Source: Clostridiales bacterium (lineage in GTDB: Bacteria > Bacillota > Clostridia > Oscillospirales > Oscillospiraceae). From it: a DNA stretch of 64,000 nt. A program made the position numbers and the translations under genes. Each line of letters opens with the position of its first letter. Position 1 is the stretch's first letter. Under the pieces are notes generated by a model that searched no databases, had not been told where the DNA came from, and saw nothing but the letters and a program-made list of their open reading frames with translations. The stretch lies in assembly GCA_029010715.1 (NCBI GenBank), contig JAQXKZ010000010.1, positions 1 through 64,000 of the forward strand. Reading direction: 5' to 3'. Positions 27,022 through 35,641 of this stretch are shown piece by piece.

Positions 27022-28350
27022 ATGAATAAAATATCTCGTATACTGCTTGCGGTATGTGTGGGAATACTCCTGCTTGGGATAATAAGCACCGGACAGATCC
27101 GAAAAAGGAAAGCCGCCGGAGCGACTCCCGCTCCGGTCGTTACCAGCAGCACGGATATAGCCGACGAATCAACCCCGGCCCCGGTACCGACCAAGGAATA
27201 CAATACCGTGGACAGCGTCTCCGACAGTGTTATGAATCCTCTGAAGCGCGATGCGGAAAAGGCTATGGAATGTACCCGCGAGACCTATGCCAGTCTCGAT
27301 AAAGGCACGGCTGTGAATGTCGTGCTCTCAAACTCCTCCGTGGCTCAGCTCGTCTATGCTCTCGGCGAGAACGGCTACTCCGCTATCGACTATTTCGGCA
27401 ATGTCGATATGCAGAACCCTCAGAATCTGATAGACTTCGGCAACGCCGTAAACGCCGGTCAGGATGCCCAGGCTGCATATTACGTAGTGCACCCGGACGG
27501 CAGGATGCATGCCAACATCCTTTCGTATAAGGATGGCGAAGGCTCGGTTATCACCATCTCTGAAGAATGGGATAAGGACATGAAGCCCAGGATATATTCC
27601 ACCGGCCGCTATTATCTCTCCGAGATACGCTATACCGACAAGGGCTGGCTCATATGTAACCGTGACATGAGCGGTCTCGGCAAGGACGATAAGATCAGCC
27701 GCTCCAATTCCTACACCTTCGTCCGCCTGCTTCCCTACGCGGAAGATAAACGTGCGCTTTCCGACCGCTTTCTCGGTCCTGCCGCTTACTCTGAGAATAA
27801 TCTCTTTACCTGCACCTGGAACGCTGCCGATTACGGTCAGCTCGACTTTAACTGCATCTTCCCGATGCTTTACGGCGAATATTACGGCAGCGATCCGCTC
27901 ATAAACAGCAACATGAGATCCATTGCCGGATATAAGAGTGTCAGCGGCACAGATATGCACATTGTCCCGTACGAGCAGTTTGAACGCGTCATAGGCCACT
28001 ACTTCGATATAAGTGCCGAAACGCTCCGCCACAAGGCCGATAACAGCAGCAGCTACGGAGGCTATTTCATCCTCGGCGCACAGACAGGCTACTCCAGCAC
28101 TTCAAAGAACGCCCCGGAACCGGAGATAGTTGACTACTGGTATAACGGTGACGGTTCGCTCACGATGAAGGTCGACGCGGTCTATCCGTGGTACGGCACT
28201 GACTGCGCTTTTACTCATGAGCTGACCATTATGGAGACAAAGGACGGCTTCAAGTATGTTTCAAATTATCTCTATGAATCTCCGGATAATATTTTCCCCG
28301 AGCTCTCGCTCAAAAAAGAGAGGGCTGTTCAGATCTCGCTTCTGGACTGA
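27022..28350 (+). CDS. Exported or membrane-anchored protein, possibly DUF6070 family
   Basis: A 442-residue protein with an N-terminal signal anchor (about 6-24), a Thr/Pro/Ala-rich linker (about 30-60), and a large extracytoplasmic domain. The domain shares several stretches with the next gene product: GYSAIDYFGNVD versus GYSAVDFGGALD, NNLFTCTWNAAD versus NNLFTCTWSADD, and a C-terminal strand-rich region ending in CAFTHELTIMETKDGFKYVSN. DUF6070 is a guess from memory. No catalytic motif is seen. The ATG at 27022 has GGAG 6 bases upstream; 27010 would overlap that site. The ECF sigma module lies downstream, past a terminator. Confidence 0.65.
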   Translation: MNKISRILLAVCVGILLLGIISTGQIRKRKAAGATPAPVVTSSTDIADESTPAPVPTKEYNTVDSVSDSVMNPLKRDAEKAMECTRETYASLDKGTAVNVVLSNSSVAQLVYALGENGYSAIDYFGNVDMQNPQNLIDFGNAVNAGQDAQAAYYVVHPDGRMHANILSYKDGEGSVITISEEWDKDMKPRIYSTGRYYLSEIRYTDKGWLICNRDMSGLGKDDKISRSNSYTFVRLLPYAEDKRALSDRFLGPAAYSENNLFTCTWNAADYGQLDFNCIFPMLYGEYYGSDPLINSNMRSIAGYKSVSGTDMHIVPYEQFERVIGHYFDISAETLRHKADNSSSYGGYFILGAQTGYSSTSKNAPEPEIVDYWYNGDGSLTMKVDAVYPWYGTDCAFTHELTIMETKDGFKYVSNYLYESPDNIFPELSLKKERAVQISLLD

Positions 28351-29482
28351 GTTGCTGCCGGCAGCGTTTGCTTCTGTGCTGCTCCTCTGCGGCTGTGCGG
28401 ACAGCAGCGGCGCTCCCTCATCTGTGCGGCATGCCCTGCCCGACTCGCTGGAGCAGGAGGCTCTCAGCGCCGCCGCGCTCTACGGCGACCTGCTGGATCC
28501 CGACGGCCGGGGCGATATTGAGGCAATAGTGAGCCGTTTGTCCGAAAGAGGATACAGTGCCGTTGACTTTGGCGGCGCACTGGACTTTGCCAATGCGGAC
28601 AGGATTCTTGATTTCTGCGCGGCCCGCTCGGCAGGGGAGTCCGACCCGGTCAGCTTCCTGCGCGTCTGCGATGACGGCGGGCTTATTGACACATGTTTTT
28701 ACCTTGACGCCGGCCAGTGGCGCTGCCGCTCAGTAAGGGTCTCGGCCGGCAGCCGGGCGAAGATCGGGTATACGACCGATTACCCGCTGACCATGCTGAA
28801 GCTCACCGACAAGTCCTATCTTATCTATACCTGCGAAATCCCCGATAACACCGCTGCAAGCAAGCATGACGGCTATATAGAGCCTACGACTATGCTCCGC
28901 CTCGCTCCGCACGACGCGGAGTGTGACAGGTATACGCGCCTGTACATCACACCGGTCGGATATAATTTCAATAATCTCTTCACCTGTACATGGTCCGCGG
29001 ACGATCCGTCTGAGCTTCACATCAATGACCTGTACCTTACCCTCTACGCCGCCGGCCACGGCAGCTATATTTCGTACTTCAACAATCCATACCCGCAGTC
29101 CGGTGAAGAGGGTACCTCGCTCGTGCCCGCCAAAGAGTTCGAGGATGCGGTAATGAAGTACACCGCGCTTGACCGTGATACCGTCCGCGCTCTGTCGCAT
29201 TATGACGCAGCCGCGGACGCATACCCTGTGACTATCGAAGGCCCCCACGACGGATTATCCAGGATACCCGTTCCGGAGGTCGTCGCGTATCGTATCAATG
29301 CCGACGGCAGCATCACGCTGACCGTCGATGCGCTCTTCGTCGAATATGCGACCGACCGTGCTTTTACCCACGTTGTCACCGTAATGCCTGCCCCGGACGG
29401 AAGCTTCAAATATCTCTCGAACGAACTGCTTGTGACCGCTGCTGATGTACTGCCCGACTACGTCAGCCGTATTGCAAACTGA
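28274..29482 (+). CDS. Predicted lipoprotein, paralogue of the preceding gene
   Basis: A roughly 402-residue probable lipoprotein. The hydrophobic stretch LLPAAFASVLLLCGC ends in a lipobox whose Cys would be lipid-modified. The mature part aligns with the preceding gene product along most of its length (GYSAVDFGGALDF, NNLFTCTWSADDP, INADGSITLTVDALF, RAFTHVVTVMPAPDGSFKYLSNELL), so the two arose by tandem duplication. The start is uncertain: the ATG at 28274 overlaps the upstream gene by 77 bp and supplies a basic n-region (RSKKR) but has no ribosome binding site, while a TTG at 28352, just after the upstream stop, could be used by coupling but gives no positive charge. Function unknown. Confidence 0.6.
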   Translation: MNLRIIFSPSSRSKKRGLFRSRFWTELLPAAFASVLLLCGCADSSGAPSSVRHALPDSLEQEALSAAALYGDLLDPDGRGDIEAIVSRLSERGYSAVDFGGALDFANADRILDFCAARSAGESDPVSFLRVCDDGGLIDTCFYLDAGQWRCRSVRVSAGSRAKIGYTTDYPLTMLKLTDKSYLIYTCEIPDNTAASKHDGYIEPTTMLRLAPHDAECDRYTRLYITPVGYNFNNLFTCTWSADDPSELHINDLYLTLYAAGHGSYISYFNNPYPQSGEEGTSLVPAKEFEDAVMKYTALDRDTVRALSHYDAAADAYPVTIEGPHDGLSRIPVPEVVAYRINADGSITLTVDALFVEYATDRAFTHVVTVMPAPDGSFKYLSNELLVTAADVLPDYVSRIAN

Positions 29483-29499
29483 AGACATGTATTTCCAAA

Positions 29500-29533
29500 A
29501 CACCCGACGGACCGGCACAGGATCCGCGGGTGT
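29500..29533 (+). terminator. Hairpin after the tandem lipoprotein genes
   Basis: ACACCCG with GGA pairs with TCC and CGGGTGT; TCTCTTATT follows. A moderate terminator separating the paralogue pair from the sigma-factor gene. The gap 29483-29772 holds no other gene; TGAAAAGCTTTTCA at 29701-29714 is a perfect 14-bp palindrome that could be an operator. Confidence 0.55.
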
Positions 29534-29772
29534 CTCTTATTCGGATATGTAAGGGCACGACGGCCGTTATTAACGGGCCCTCCGCTGCACTCCGGTATTC
29601 GTAGGTCCCTTGGCAGCGTGATTGCCCTGCGGCGCCGTATCTGATTTAAAAAAATTTTATTGCCCCTGAAAGAATTACGCTCTTTCGCGGCTATTATAAG
29701 TGAAAAGCTTTTCATGCAGGAACGTTGCCGGACGGACGCGCACGGAGCGTTACTGTCAAAAGGAGAGATTAT

Positions 29773-30246
29773 ATGTTGACAAGGGAGCATTTTGCCCTTC
29801 TCGCGGAAAAGTACATAGACACCGTCTTCCGGATAGCTTTCGGTTATCTGAAAAACAGAGACGACGCCGACGACGTGACTCAGGAGGTATTCATGAGGCT
29901 CTACAGCGCGAACGCCGAGTTTGAGTCAGAGGAGCATATAAGAAACTGGCTCATCCGCGTCACGATCAATCAGTGCAAACATCTGTTCCGGTCCCCATGG
30001 CGTAAAGTTGAGAATATTGACGACTACGCGGCTACCCTCAGTTTCGGCCAGACGGAGGACAGGGAGCTTTTCTGCACGGTGATGTCACTTGAACAGAAAT
30101 ACCGCACGGTTATGCTGCTTTATTATTACGAGGGCTATTCGACCGCGGAGATCGCGTCCCTCCTCGGAGTACCCGCAAATACCGTGAGCACACGGCTTTC
30201 CCGCGCTAGAGCAAAGCTCAAAAACGTTCTGACGGAGGTGGAATGA
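29773..30246 (+). CDS. ECF-type RNA polymerase sigma factor
   Basis: A 157-residue two-domain sigma factor. Region 2 is visible in YIDTVFRIAFGYLKNRDDADDVTQEVFMRLY with the RNWLIRVTINQCKHLFRS helix, and region 4 in MSLEQKYRTVMLLYYYEGYSTAEIASLLGVPANTVSTRLSRARAKL. It would direct transcription of a small envelope-stress or nutrient-response regulon. AAAAGGAG precedes the ATG at 29773; the ORF-track start adds 16 unconserved residues. Its stop overlaps the start of the probable anti-sigma gene, the usual arrangement for such pairs. Confidence 0.9.
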   Translation: MLTREHFALLAEKYIDTVFRIAFGYLKNRDDADDVTQEVFMRLYSANAEFESEEHIRNWLIRVTINQCKHLFRSPWRKVENIDDYAATLSFGQTEDRELFCTVMSLEQKYRTVMLLYYYEGYSTAEIASLLGVPANTVSTRLSRARAKLKNVLTEVE

Positions 30247-31073
30247 TGTCTGACAGAGAACGCTTTGACCGCGCCTTTTCGCCTGTTCACGCCTCCCCGG
30301 AAACGCTGAAGGAGGTTTTGAAAATGACGGAAAGAACAAAGCGCGCGCATACCGTGCGCCGTTCGGCGCGCATGACGGTGATAATTGCGGCGATTTTCAT
30401 TCTGCTGCTCAGCGGGAGCGCCTATGCCATAGGCCAGTATGTAAACAGCCCGGAGCAGGCATGGAAGGTGACGCAGCAGGAGATACAGAAGATGAAGGAT
30501 ATGGGCATTCTGTCTCAGGAGTTCACGCTCGGCGACGAACCGGCGAACATAGGCGAAAGCCCTGAGCGGAACGGCAGCGATTACTGGTTCGGCCGCATAT
30601 TCAGGCATCGCTACTTTCTGTCCAGCCTGGGCGGTGAGGACGGCAAGTACTTCCTGAACCTCGACGTGGACACGGTCAGCGGTAAGATAACCAGGCTTTC
30701 GATGGAGGCAAAAGCCGGTGAAAACGACGTTCCTGTCGCGGGAGACGCCGCCGGTACGGATGGTGAAATCACTTATTGCCATGCGAACTATGACGATATT
30801 ATCCCGGCTGATTTGACGGTCGGCCGTCTCTGCTCACTGATGGCGGAGTACTGGGGCTTTTCCGGCTACACGATAAGCGGCACAAAGGACGATTTCTACG
30901 GCTATGATACCGAGCCTCCGGCCGAGGATATGCTGGTATCCGAGCTTGGCGACAAAGCGTACCTGACCGTATTCTTTGAGGGCGACCAGAGCGGAGTGCC
31001 GATGTACGTGGAACTTGCAAGCTTCACGGACGGAGTTTATGTCACCATAGGCACCAACCATCTGGTCGGCTAG
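30246..31073 (+). CDS. Probable membrane anti-sigma factor
   Basis: A 275-residue protein with a cytoplasmic N-terminal segment (about 1-42, including FDRAFSPVHASPETLKEVLKMTE), one transmembrane helix (about 43-65, TVIIAAIFILLLSGSAYAIG) and a large outer domain. That topology, and translational overlap with the ECF sigma gene, suggest it holds the sigma factor at the membrane until an outside signal releases it. No standard zinc-binding HxxxCxxC anti-sigma motif is seen, so the assignment is by context. The ATG at 30246 is better spaced from GGAGG than 30243. The outer domain is unrecognised. Confidence 0.65.
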   Translation: MSDRERFDRAFSPVHASPETLKEVLKMTERTKRAHTVRRSARMTVIIAAIFILLLSGSAYAIGQYVNSPEQAWKVTQQEIQKMKDMGILSQEFTLGDEPANIGESPERNGSDYWFGRIFRHRYFLSSLGGEDGKYFLNLDVDTVSGKITRLSMEAKAGENDVPVAGDAAGTDGEITYCHANYDDIIPADLTVGRLCSLMAEYWGFSGYTISGTKDDFYGYDTEPPAEDMLVSELGDKAYLTVFFEGDQSGVPMYVELASFTDGVYVTIGTNHLVG

Positions 31074-31084
31074 GAGACGTTTAT

Positions 31085-33349
31085 ATGAGGAATAAGAAAC
31101 GTCGGCTATGCCTGCTGCTGTGCCTGCTTATGGCCGCCGGCCTCTGCTCCTGCGCCCGGGCGTCAGATAATGCTCCGGACAGCGCCGAGCAGGAGACTGG
31201 CGCTGTCGCCCCGTCCGGCGCGCTCAAGCTGTCAGACCCCGAACCGGTAACGGATACGGTACCCGGCTGGTATCCGACGCTGCTTCCGCAGCCCGACTGG
31301 CTGCTTGACGCCGGGGGCTGGTTGTGCCGTGGGGACACAATATGGCGCAAAGGCAAAAGCCCTGAGGGAAACCTGCTGCTTGCAGCCTATGATACCCTAA
31401 ACGGTACATGGGAGCGTTATGATATATACCCCGGCGAGGGCAGAAATCTGCGTATAGACCGCTTCTCAATCTCCGGCGACTCATATTGGCTGCTCATGCA
31501 GGAGAGCTACAGCGACGAGGATATTGAGAATCTGAACATATATTGGAAACGCGGCTACTATCTTATGTATGGCCGCTTCTCTACCGGAGAGACGCGGTAT
31601 TCCCCGATAGCTTTTGAGGGCGCGAGCAGCTCTGAGAGCAGCGAGATACGCTTCAACGGCCTTATCGCGCTTGACGACGGGCGCGCCCTGCTGTGCAGCG
31701 AAGGCCCGTGCCGGATCATAGACCCGGAGGCGAATATTATTGCCGAAGCGGATTTCCAGATATACGGCGGCGGTTCAGGCTTTGAGGTAAAAGGCCTGCT
31801 GTACATGTACACGCCGGACGGCTACGCGCCGCTCGACACCGTGGATCTGCGCTACGGCGAGCCTGTCGCCGCGGACGGAGATCTCTGCTGCATCGACAGC
31901 AGCGCCGGGCATTTCTTCCGCACTCATAACAGCATCCTCTACCGCTATGACCCGCGGACAGAGGAGAGCGAGGAAGTATTCAGCTGGATAGACGTCGCGC
32001 TCAGCTACGACAGCATGGGCGGCTTTACAGGCTTGGAAAACTCGGCAGGGGACTTTTTCTACCTGTACTCCGGGCGAAGCGGAGGCTGTATAGTCAAGGT
32101 TACTCGTGGGAATATACCCGCAAAGCGTACTCTGACGCTTGCCTGCTTTGGAAACGCCGGGAGTGATTACTATTCCTGGGCAAACACCGTGACTGACTAC
32201 ACCTGCAGCCGTGAGCTCATGGACGCGATAATACGCTTCAACAATACCGACCCTGAGTACAAAGTGGAGATAAGGCCCTTCGTGTTTAACGGTGACGCTG
32301 ACCGTGACCGCCTGCTTATAGAGATCGCGACCGGCAGCGGCGTCGACCTGATCGACACAAGCCTGCTGCCGGAAAGCGCCATGAACTCCGGCGTGCTCGT
32401 TGATATGCTGCCGTACATGGACGCGGATCCGGAAATCAGCCGCTCGGATTTCATACAACCCTTGTTTAACGCCATGCTCAAAGACGGAAGTCTTTACGAG
32501 TACACCGAAAAATTTACCGTCGTGAGCATGATAACGCACCCGGATCTCTTCACCGGGCGCAATGACTGGACGACCGACAATATCATCCGGCTCCGCGCTC
32601 AGCACCCTGAATACGGCATTATAACGCACTCCCAGGCCTTCGAGACCATTGTCCAGGCCTCCACCGCCGAGTTTATAGACTGGGATGAGCATACCTGCTC
32701 CTATGACAGCAGCGCCTTTATCGGCTGGCTTGAATTTCTGAACTCACTGCCGGAGGAGAGTACGGGCGCTGTGCCTCTTGCAAGCATCCTGTATGACGCA
32801 GCCTGCAGCGCCGGGGGCGGCAGCCGTTTTATTCTGGAGGACGAATACGTCTATTCAGGCTTTCCGAACGCTGTCGGCAGCGGCAGTTATTTTCTGCGTC
32901 TTGACACGGATCCCACCGGCGGTGAAGAAAGCATAGGCAGAACCGGCGGTGATAACACCCGCATAGCCATGATGGCGTCAGGCTCGAATAAGTACGGTGC
33001 ATGGCGCTTTGTGCGCACGCTTATGCTCGGCGAGGACGATCCCAATCTATTCAGCGGGATTCCCGTTTTCCGCGACAGTTTTGAAAGGGCACTGGCCAAC
33101 GAGACCGGCGACGAGAAGATCCGCAAGCGCTTTTCCGCACTGGGCGAAACGGACTCCTTCAATGCCGAAGACGCGCAGAAGCTGCGCGACCTGGTCTACA
33201 GCACAACTAAACTTATCCGCCCGGACGAGACCATCCTGACCGTAATTCGTTCCGAGATCAACGCCTATCTCGGCGGCGGTAAAACCGCCGAGGATGCGGC
33301 AAAACAGATACAAAGCCGCGTCGGCCTGTACCTTGCGGAGCAGAGCTGA
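31085..33349 (+). CDS. Large lipoprotein with propeller-like and solute-binding-like domains
   Basis: A 754-residue predicted lipoprotein: a KKRRLCLLLCLLMAAGLCSC signal with a lipobox Cys near residue 24, then about 340 residues of repeated strand-rich units with WYPT, GDSYWLLMQE and GRALLCSE-type motifs that read like a beta-propeller, then from about residue 375 a domain resembling family 1 ABC solute-binding proteins (ELMDAIIRFNNTDPEYKVEIRPF, GSGVDLIDTSLLPES, FTVVSMITHPDLFTGRNDWT). No permease gene is adjacent. It follows the sigma and anti-sigma genes by 11 bases and is probably co-transcribed, so it may sense a ligand for the pathway. Domain boundaries are by eye. Confidence 0.7.
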   Translation: MRNKKRRLCLLLCLLMAAGLCSCARASDNAPDSAEQETGAVAPSGALKLSDPEPVTDTVPGWYPTLLPQPDWLLDAGGWLCRGDTIWRKGKSPEGNLLLAAYDTLNGTWERYDIYPGEGRNLRIDRFSISGDSYWLLMQESYSDEDIENLNIYWKRGYYLMYGRFSTGETRYSPIAFEGASSSESSEIRFNGLIALDDGRALLCSEGPCRIIDPEANIIAEADFQIYGGGSGFEVKGLLYMYTPDGYAPLDTVDLRYGEPVAADGDLCCIDSSAGHFFRTHNSILYRYDPRTEESEEVFSWIDVALSYDSMGGFTGLENSAGDFFYLYSGRSGGCIVKVTRGNIPAKRTLTLACFGNAGSDYYSWANTVTDYTCSRELMDAIIRFNNTDPEYKVEIRPFVFNGDADRDRLLIEIATGSGVDLIDTSLLPESAMNSGVLVDMLPYMDADPEISRSDFIQPLFNAMLKDGSLYEYTEKFTVVSMITHPDLFTGRNDWTTDNIIRLRAQHPEYGIITHSQAFETIVQASTAEFIDWDEHTCSYDSSAFIGWLEFLNSLPEESTGAVPLASILYDAACSAGGGSRFILEDEYVYSGFPNAVGSGSYFLRLDTDPTGGEESIGRTGGDNTRIAMMASGSNKYGAWRFVRTLMLGEDDPNLFSGIPVFRDSFERALANETGDEKIRKRFSALGETDSFNAEDAQKLRDLVYSTTKLIRPDETILTVIRSEINAYLGGGKTAEDAAKQIQSRVGLYLAEQS

Positions 33350-33367
33350 ATAAATTTGCAAGCAAAA

Positions 33368-33409
33368 AATCAGACATACAACGGATAATAGTTTGTTGTA
33401 TGTCTGATT
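33368..33409. terminator. Bidirectional terminator between the lipoprotein and papain-like genes
   Basis: AATCAGACATACAAC and GTTGTATGTCTGATT form a perfect 15-bp stem, with A-rich sequence before and TGCTTTTATG after. It lies between convergent genes. Confidence 0.75.
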
Positions 33410-33424
33410 ATGCTTTTATGTTTA

Positions 33425-34090
33425 TTATTTGTGTGAAATGTACAGAATACTGCAAAGAAATCCGGCACTATGCTCATGAGTATAGCGTTCGAACTCAGCG
33501 CGGTTTATATACAGCATACGCCCCCATGATGAGATACGCACCCAATCATCGTTCATACCGGTTGCCGTGACATAATGCGCCTTTGTCAATGCCGCACTCC
33601 GGAAACTTCCGTCCGCCGCCTGCTCGTACAGTGTGGCCCGAGAGTTTTTCCAGAAGCACGGAAAATTCGGTCCCACCGACATGATGACCGGCATATCCGC
33701 CTCCAGCATCTCCGACATTTTTTTCCACATGTCCCCGTTGTAAAAGCGCCATTGCGCGGAGTAGGGGAGGGAGTTCCTGCGGAAAAACAGCTCCATACCC
33801 GCCATAAGTCCCAGCCCGTTTATTCCGGCGTGAGGAATTATCGGCATGTAAGCCGTGCGCAGTCTGCGGCAGAAGGCTTCGTAATCAGCCTGTCGTATCG
33901 GTGAAAGGGCAGGGGAGTCCTTGCCATTCTCCACGCTGCTGCGGCTCAGGTACAGCAGCACATCCGCTGCCGCAACGATTCCGCACCCGCATTTCTGCAT
34001 GCTGCGGCTGCCGTCTGACTGCTGCCTTCCGCCATAGCTCCGGGCGCCGCCGTAGTCCACCGAAATATAAGGATGTTTCAGTTCGAGCAT
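33425..34090 (-). CDS. Papain-like (C39-type) cysteine peptidase-fold protein
   Basis: A 221-residue cytosolic-looking protein. An N-terminal MQKCGCGIVAAADVLLYL resembles the nucleophile helix of C39-like papain-fold proteases (Gln, then Cys34 or Cys36), and the later KAHYVTATGMNDDWVRISSWG resembles their His and substrate-strand region. No signal peptide is present, so the target may be internal or it may be a remnant of a processing system. No ABC exporter or small substrate peptide gene is nearby. The ATG at 34090 has GGTG upstream; the ORF-track GTG at 34138 is less likely. The family match is by motif only. Confidence 0.55.
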   Translation of the reverse strand: MLELKHPYISVDYGGARSYGGRQQSDGSRSMQKCGCGIVAAADVLLYLSRSSVENGKDSPALSPIRQADYEAFCRRLRTAYMPIIPHAGINGLGLMAGMELFFRRNSLPYSAQWRFYNGDMWKKMSEMLEADMPVIMSVGPNFPCFWKNSRATLYEQAADGSFRSAALTKAHYVTATGMNDDWVRISSWGRMLYINRAEFERYTHEHSAGFLCSILYISHK

Positions 34091-34162
34091 AGTATCACCG
34101 CTATGGATTATAAACCTGAATCCACCTTTGAGCAACACAATTCGACGCTGTACGGCACAAAA

Positions 34163-34193
34163 AGCAGCCCGTCCGATTCCCGGACAGGCTGCT
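34163..34193 (-). terminator. Terminator of the phosphofructokinase gene
   Basis: On the minus strand AGCAGCC-TGTCCG pairs with CGGACGGGCTGCT with one mismatch and is followed by TTTTTGTG. Confidence 0.75.
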
Positions 34194-34252
34194 CTGAGCT
34201 TGCTTGAAAAATTAACCTGGCAATTGGGAAACTTTACCGGTTTATTTTCGTC

Positions 34253-35494
34253 TTATTTAGCCAGAACCTTTTTGAGGCGGGCGTATCTGGGCAGCGAATC
34301 AACGAGCGGCAGCTCGGGTTCGCCCTGTATAAGAGGCAGCACGTAGTCTATAAACTCGCGCTTGAGTCCGTTGCCCTCCTCGTTTATCCACTCCTGCGGC
34401 ACCTTCTTCTCGTAGTTTGCAACGGAGGAGAGGGGGAGCAGGACCATCTTGCAGTGGTATGCGCCGTCAATGTACTCGCGCTCGAATGCGACCATCTTTC
34501 CGGTCACGCCGCTGACAGCCTGTACGACGGCCTCACGGCCCGCGCTGAAAGCTTCGCTGACGTCGGTAGCCGAAGCGAGGTGCGCGCCGCAGCGCTGCAG
34601 CAGGCTGAGCTCGATGCCTCTGACCTTGGCGCCGGTGTGCTGCTTGATTATCTCTGCAAGCGTGGATGCCAGACCGCCGAGCTGTACATGGCCAAAGCCG
34701 TCAGTCGAAGACGTCTTTGCCTCGGATACAAAGCTGCCGTCGGCGTAGTGAATGCCTTCTGAGACAGCTATGAACACCTTACCGCTCTCCTTGTAGATAC
34801 GGTCAACGTCGGCGAGGAAGCTGTTCATATCGAAGTTACGCTCCGGCAGGTAAATGAGATCCGGTCCGGAGCCATACACGGTGGCGAGAGCGGCGCTTGC
34901 CGCGAGCCAGCCTGCGTGGCGTCCCATGATCTCGACCACGGTGATCATACCGTTGTCATAAACGCGGGCGTCCTTGTTTATCTCCATGCAGGAAGTCGCT
35001 ATATATTTTGCGGCGCTGGCGAATCCCGGGCAGTGATCAGTGCCGAAGAGGTCATTGTCTATGGTCTTGGGCACGCCCATTACACGGCATTCATAGCCGA
35101 CAGACTCCATGTAACGGCTGATCTTGTTGCAGGTGTCCATGGAATCGTTGCCGCCGTTATAGAAGAAATAACGTACGTTGTACTTCTTGAATATTTCAAG
35201 AATCCGCTTGTAATCGGTGTCGTCGGTCTCGGGATCGGCGATCTTGTAGCGGCAGGAGCCAAGCTCTGAGGACGGGGTATGGAGCAGGAGCTTCAGCTCC
35301 TCCGGATCCTCTTCATCCATGACGTAGAGCTGGTCTTCAAGAACGCCCTTTATTCCGTGTGCCGCGCCGTAGACCTTTGTGATCTCCGCTGCATCCAGTG
35401 CAGCTCTGATAACGCCGTAAGCGCTCGCATTGATGACCGCCGTCGGGCCCCCGGACTGACCGAAGATGCACGACCCGATTAACTTTTCTGACAT
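34253..35494 (-). CDS. pfp: Diphosphate-dependent phosphofructokinase
   Basis: Phosphorylates fructose 6-phosphate using pyrophosphate, reversibly. The 413-residue product has the start FGQSGGPTAVINASAYG, the phosphodonor motif GGNDSMD and GVPKTIDNDL. Two residues point to pyrophosphate rather than ATP: the Asp in GGND (ATP enzymes have Gly, GGDGS) and the Lys in PKTIDND (ATP enzymes have Gly, PGTIDND). Length also fits the longer clade. The ATG at 35494 has GGGGGAA about 6 bases upstream. It is divergent from the aldolase gene, which uses the pathway's next product, so the two may share regulation in the 150-bp gap. Confidence 0.9.
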   Translation of the reverse strand: MSEKLIGSCIFGQSGGPTAVINASAYGVIRAALDAAEITKVYGAAHGIKGVLEDQLYVMDEEDPEELKLLLHTPSSELGSCRYKIADPETDDTDYKRILEIFKKYNVRYFFYNGGNDSMDTCNKISRYMESVGYECRVMGVPKTIDNDLFGTDHCPGFASAAKYIATSCMEINKDARVYDNGMITVVEIMGRHAGWLAASAALATVYGSGPDLIYLPERNFDMNSFLADVDRIYKESGKVFIAVSEGIHYADGSFVSEAKTSSTDGFGHVQLGGLASTLAEIIKQHTGAKVRGIELSLLQRCGAHLASATDVSEAFSAGREAVVQAVSGVTGKMVAFEREYIDGAYHCKMVLLPLSSVANYEKKVPQEWINEEGNGLKREFIDYVLPLIQGEPELPLVDSLPRYARLKKVLAK

Positions 35495-35547
35495 ACTGAG
35501 TTCCCCCTGTTTGAATAAAAATTGTTTCACTTTGTAAAAACTGCGTA

Positions 35548-35576
35548 TTGATTATAAACTGGTTTGAGGATATAAT
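35548..35576 (+). promoter_or_regulatory. Promoter of the class II aldolase gene
   Basis: TTGATT and TATAAT separated by 17 bases. A minus-strand TATAAT for pfp overlaps at 35551-35556, so the divergent promoters may interfere. Confidence 0.6.
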
Positions 35577-35641
35577 AATAAAGTAGTTTTGTAAATGTGC
35601 TTTTTGTACAAAATTTAGCTTTATCACAAAGGAGAATAATT

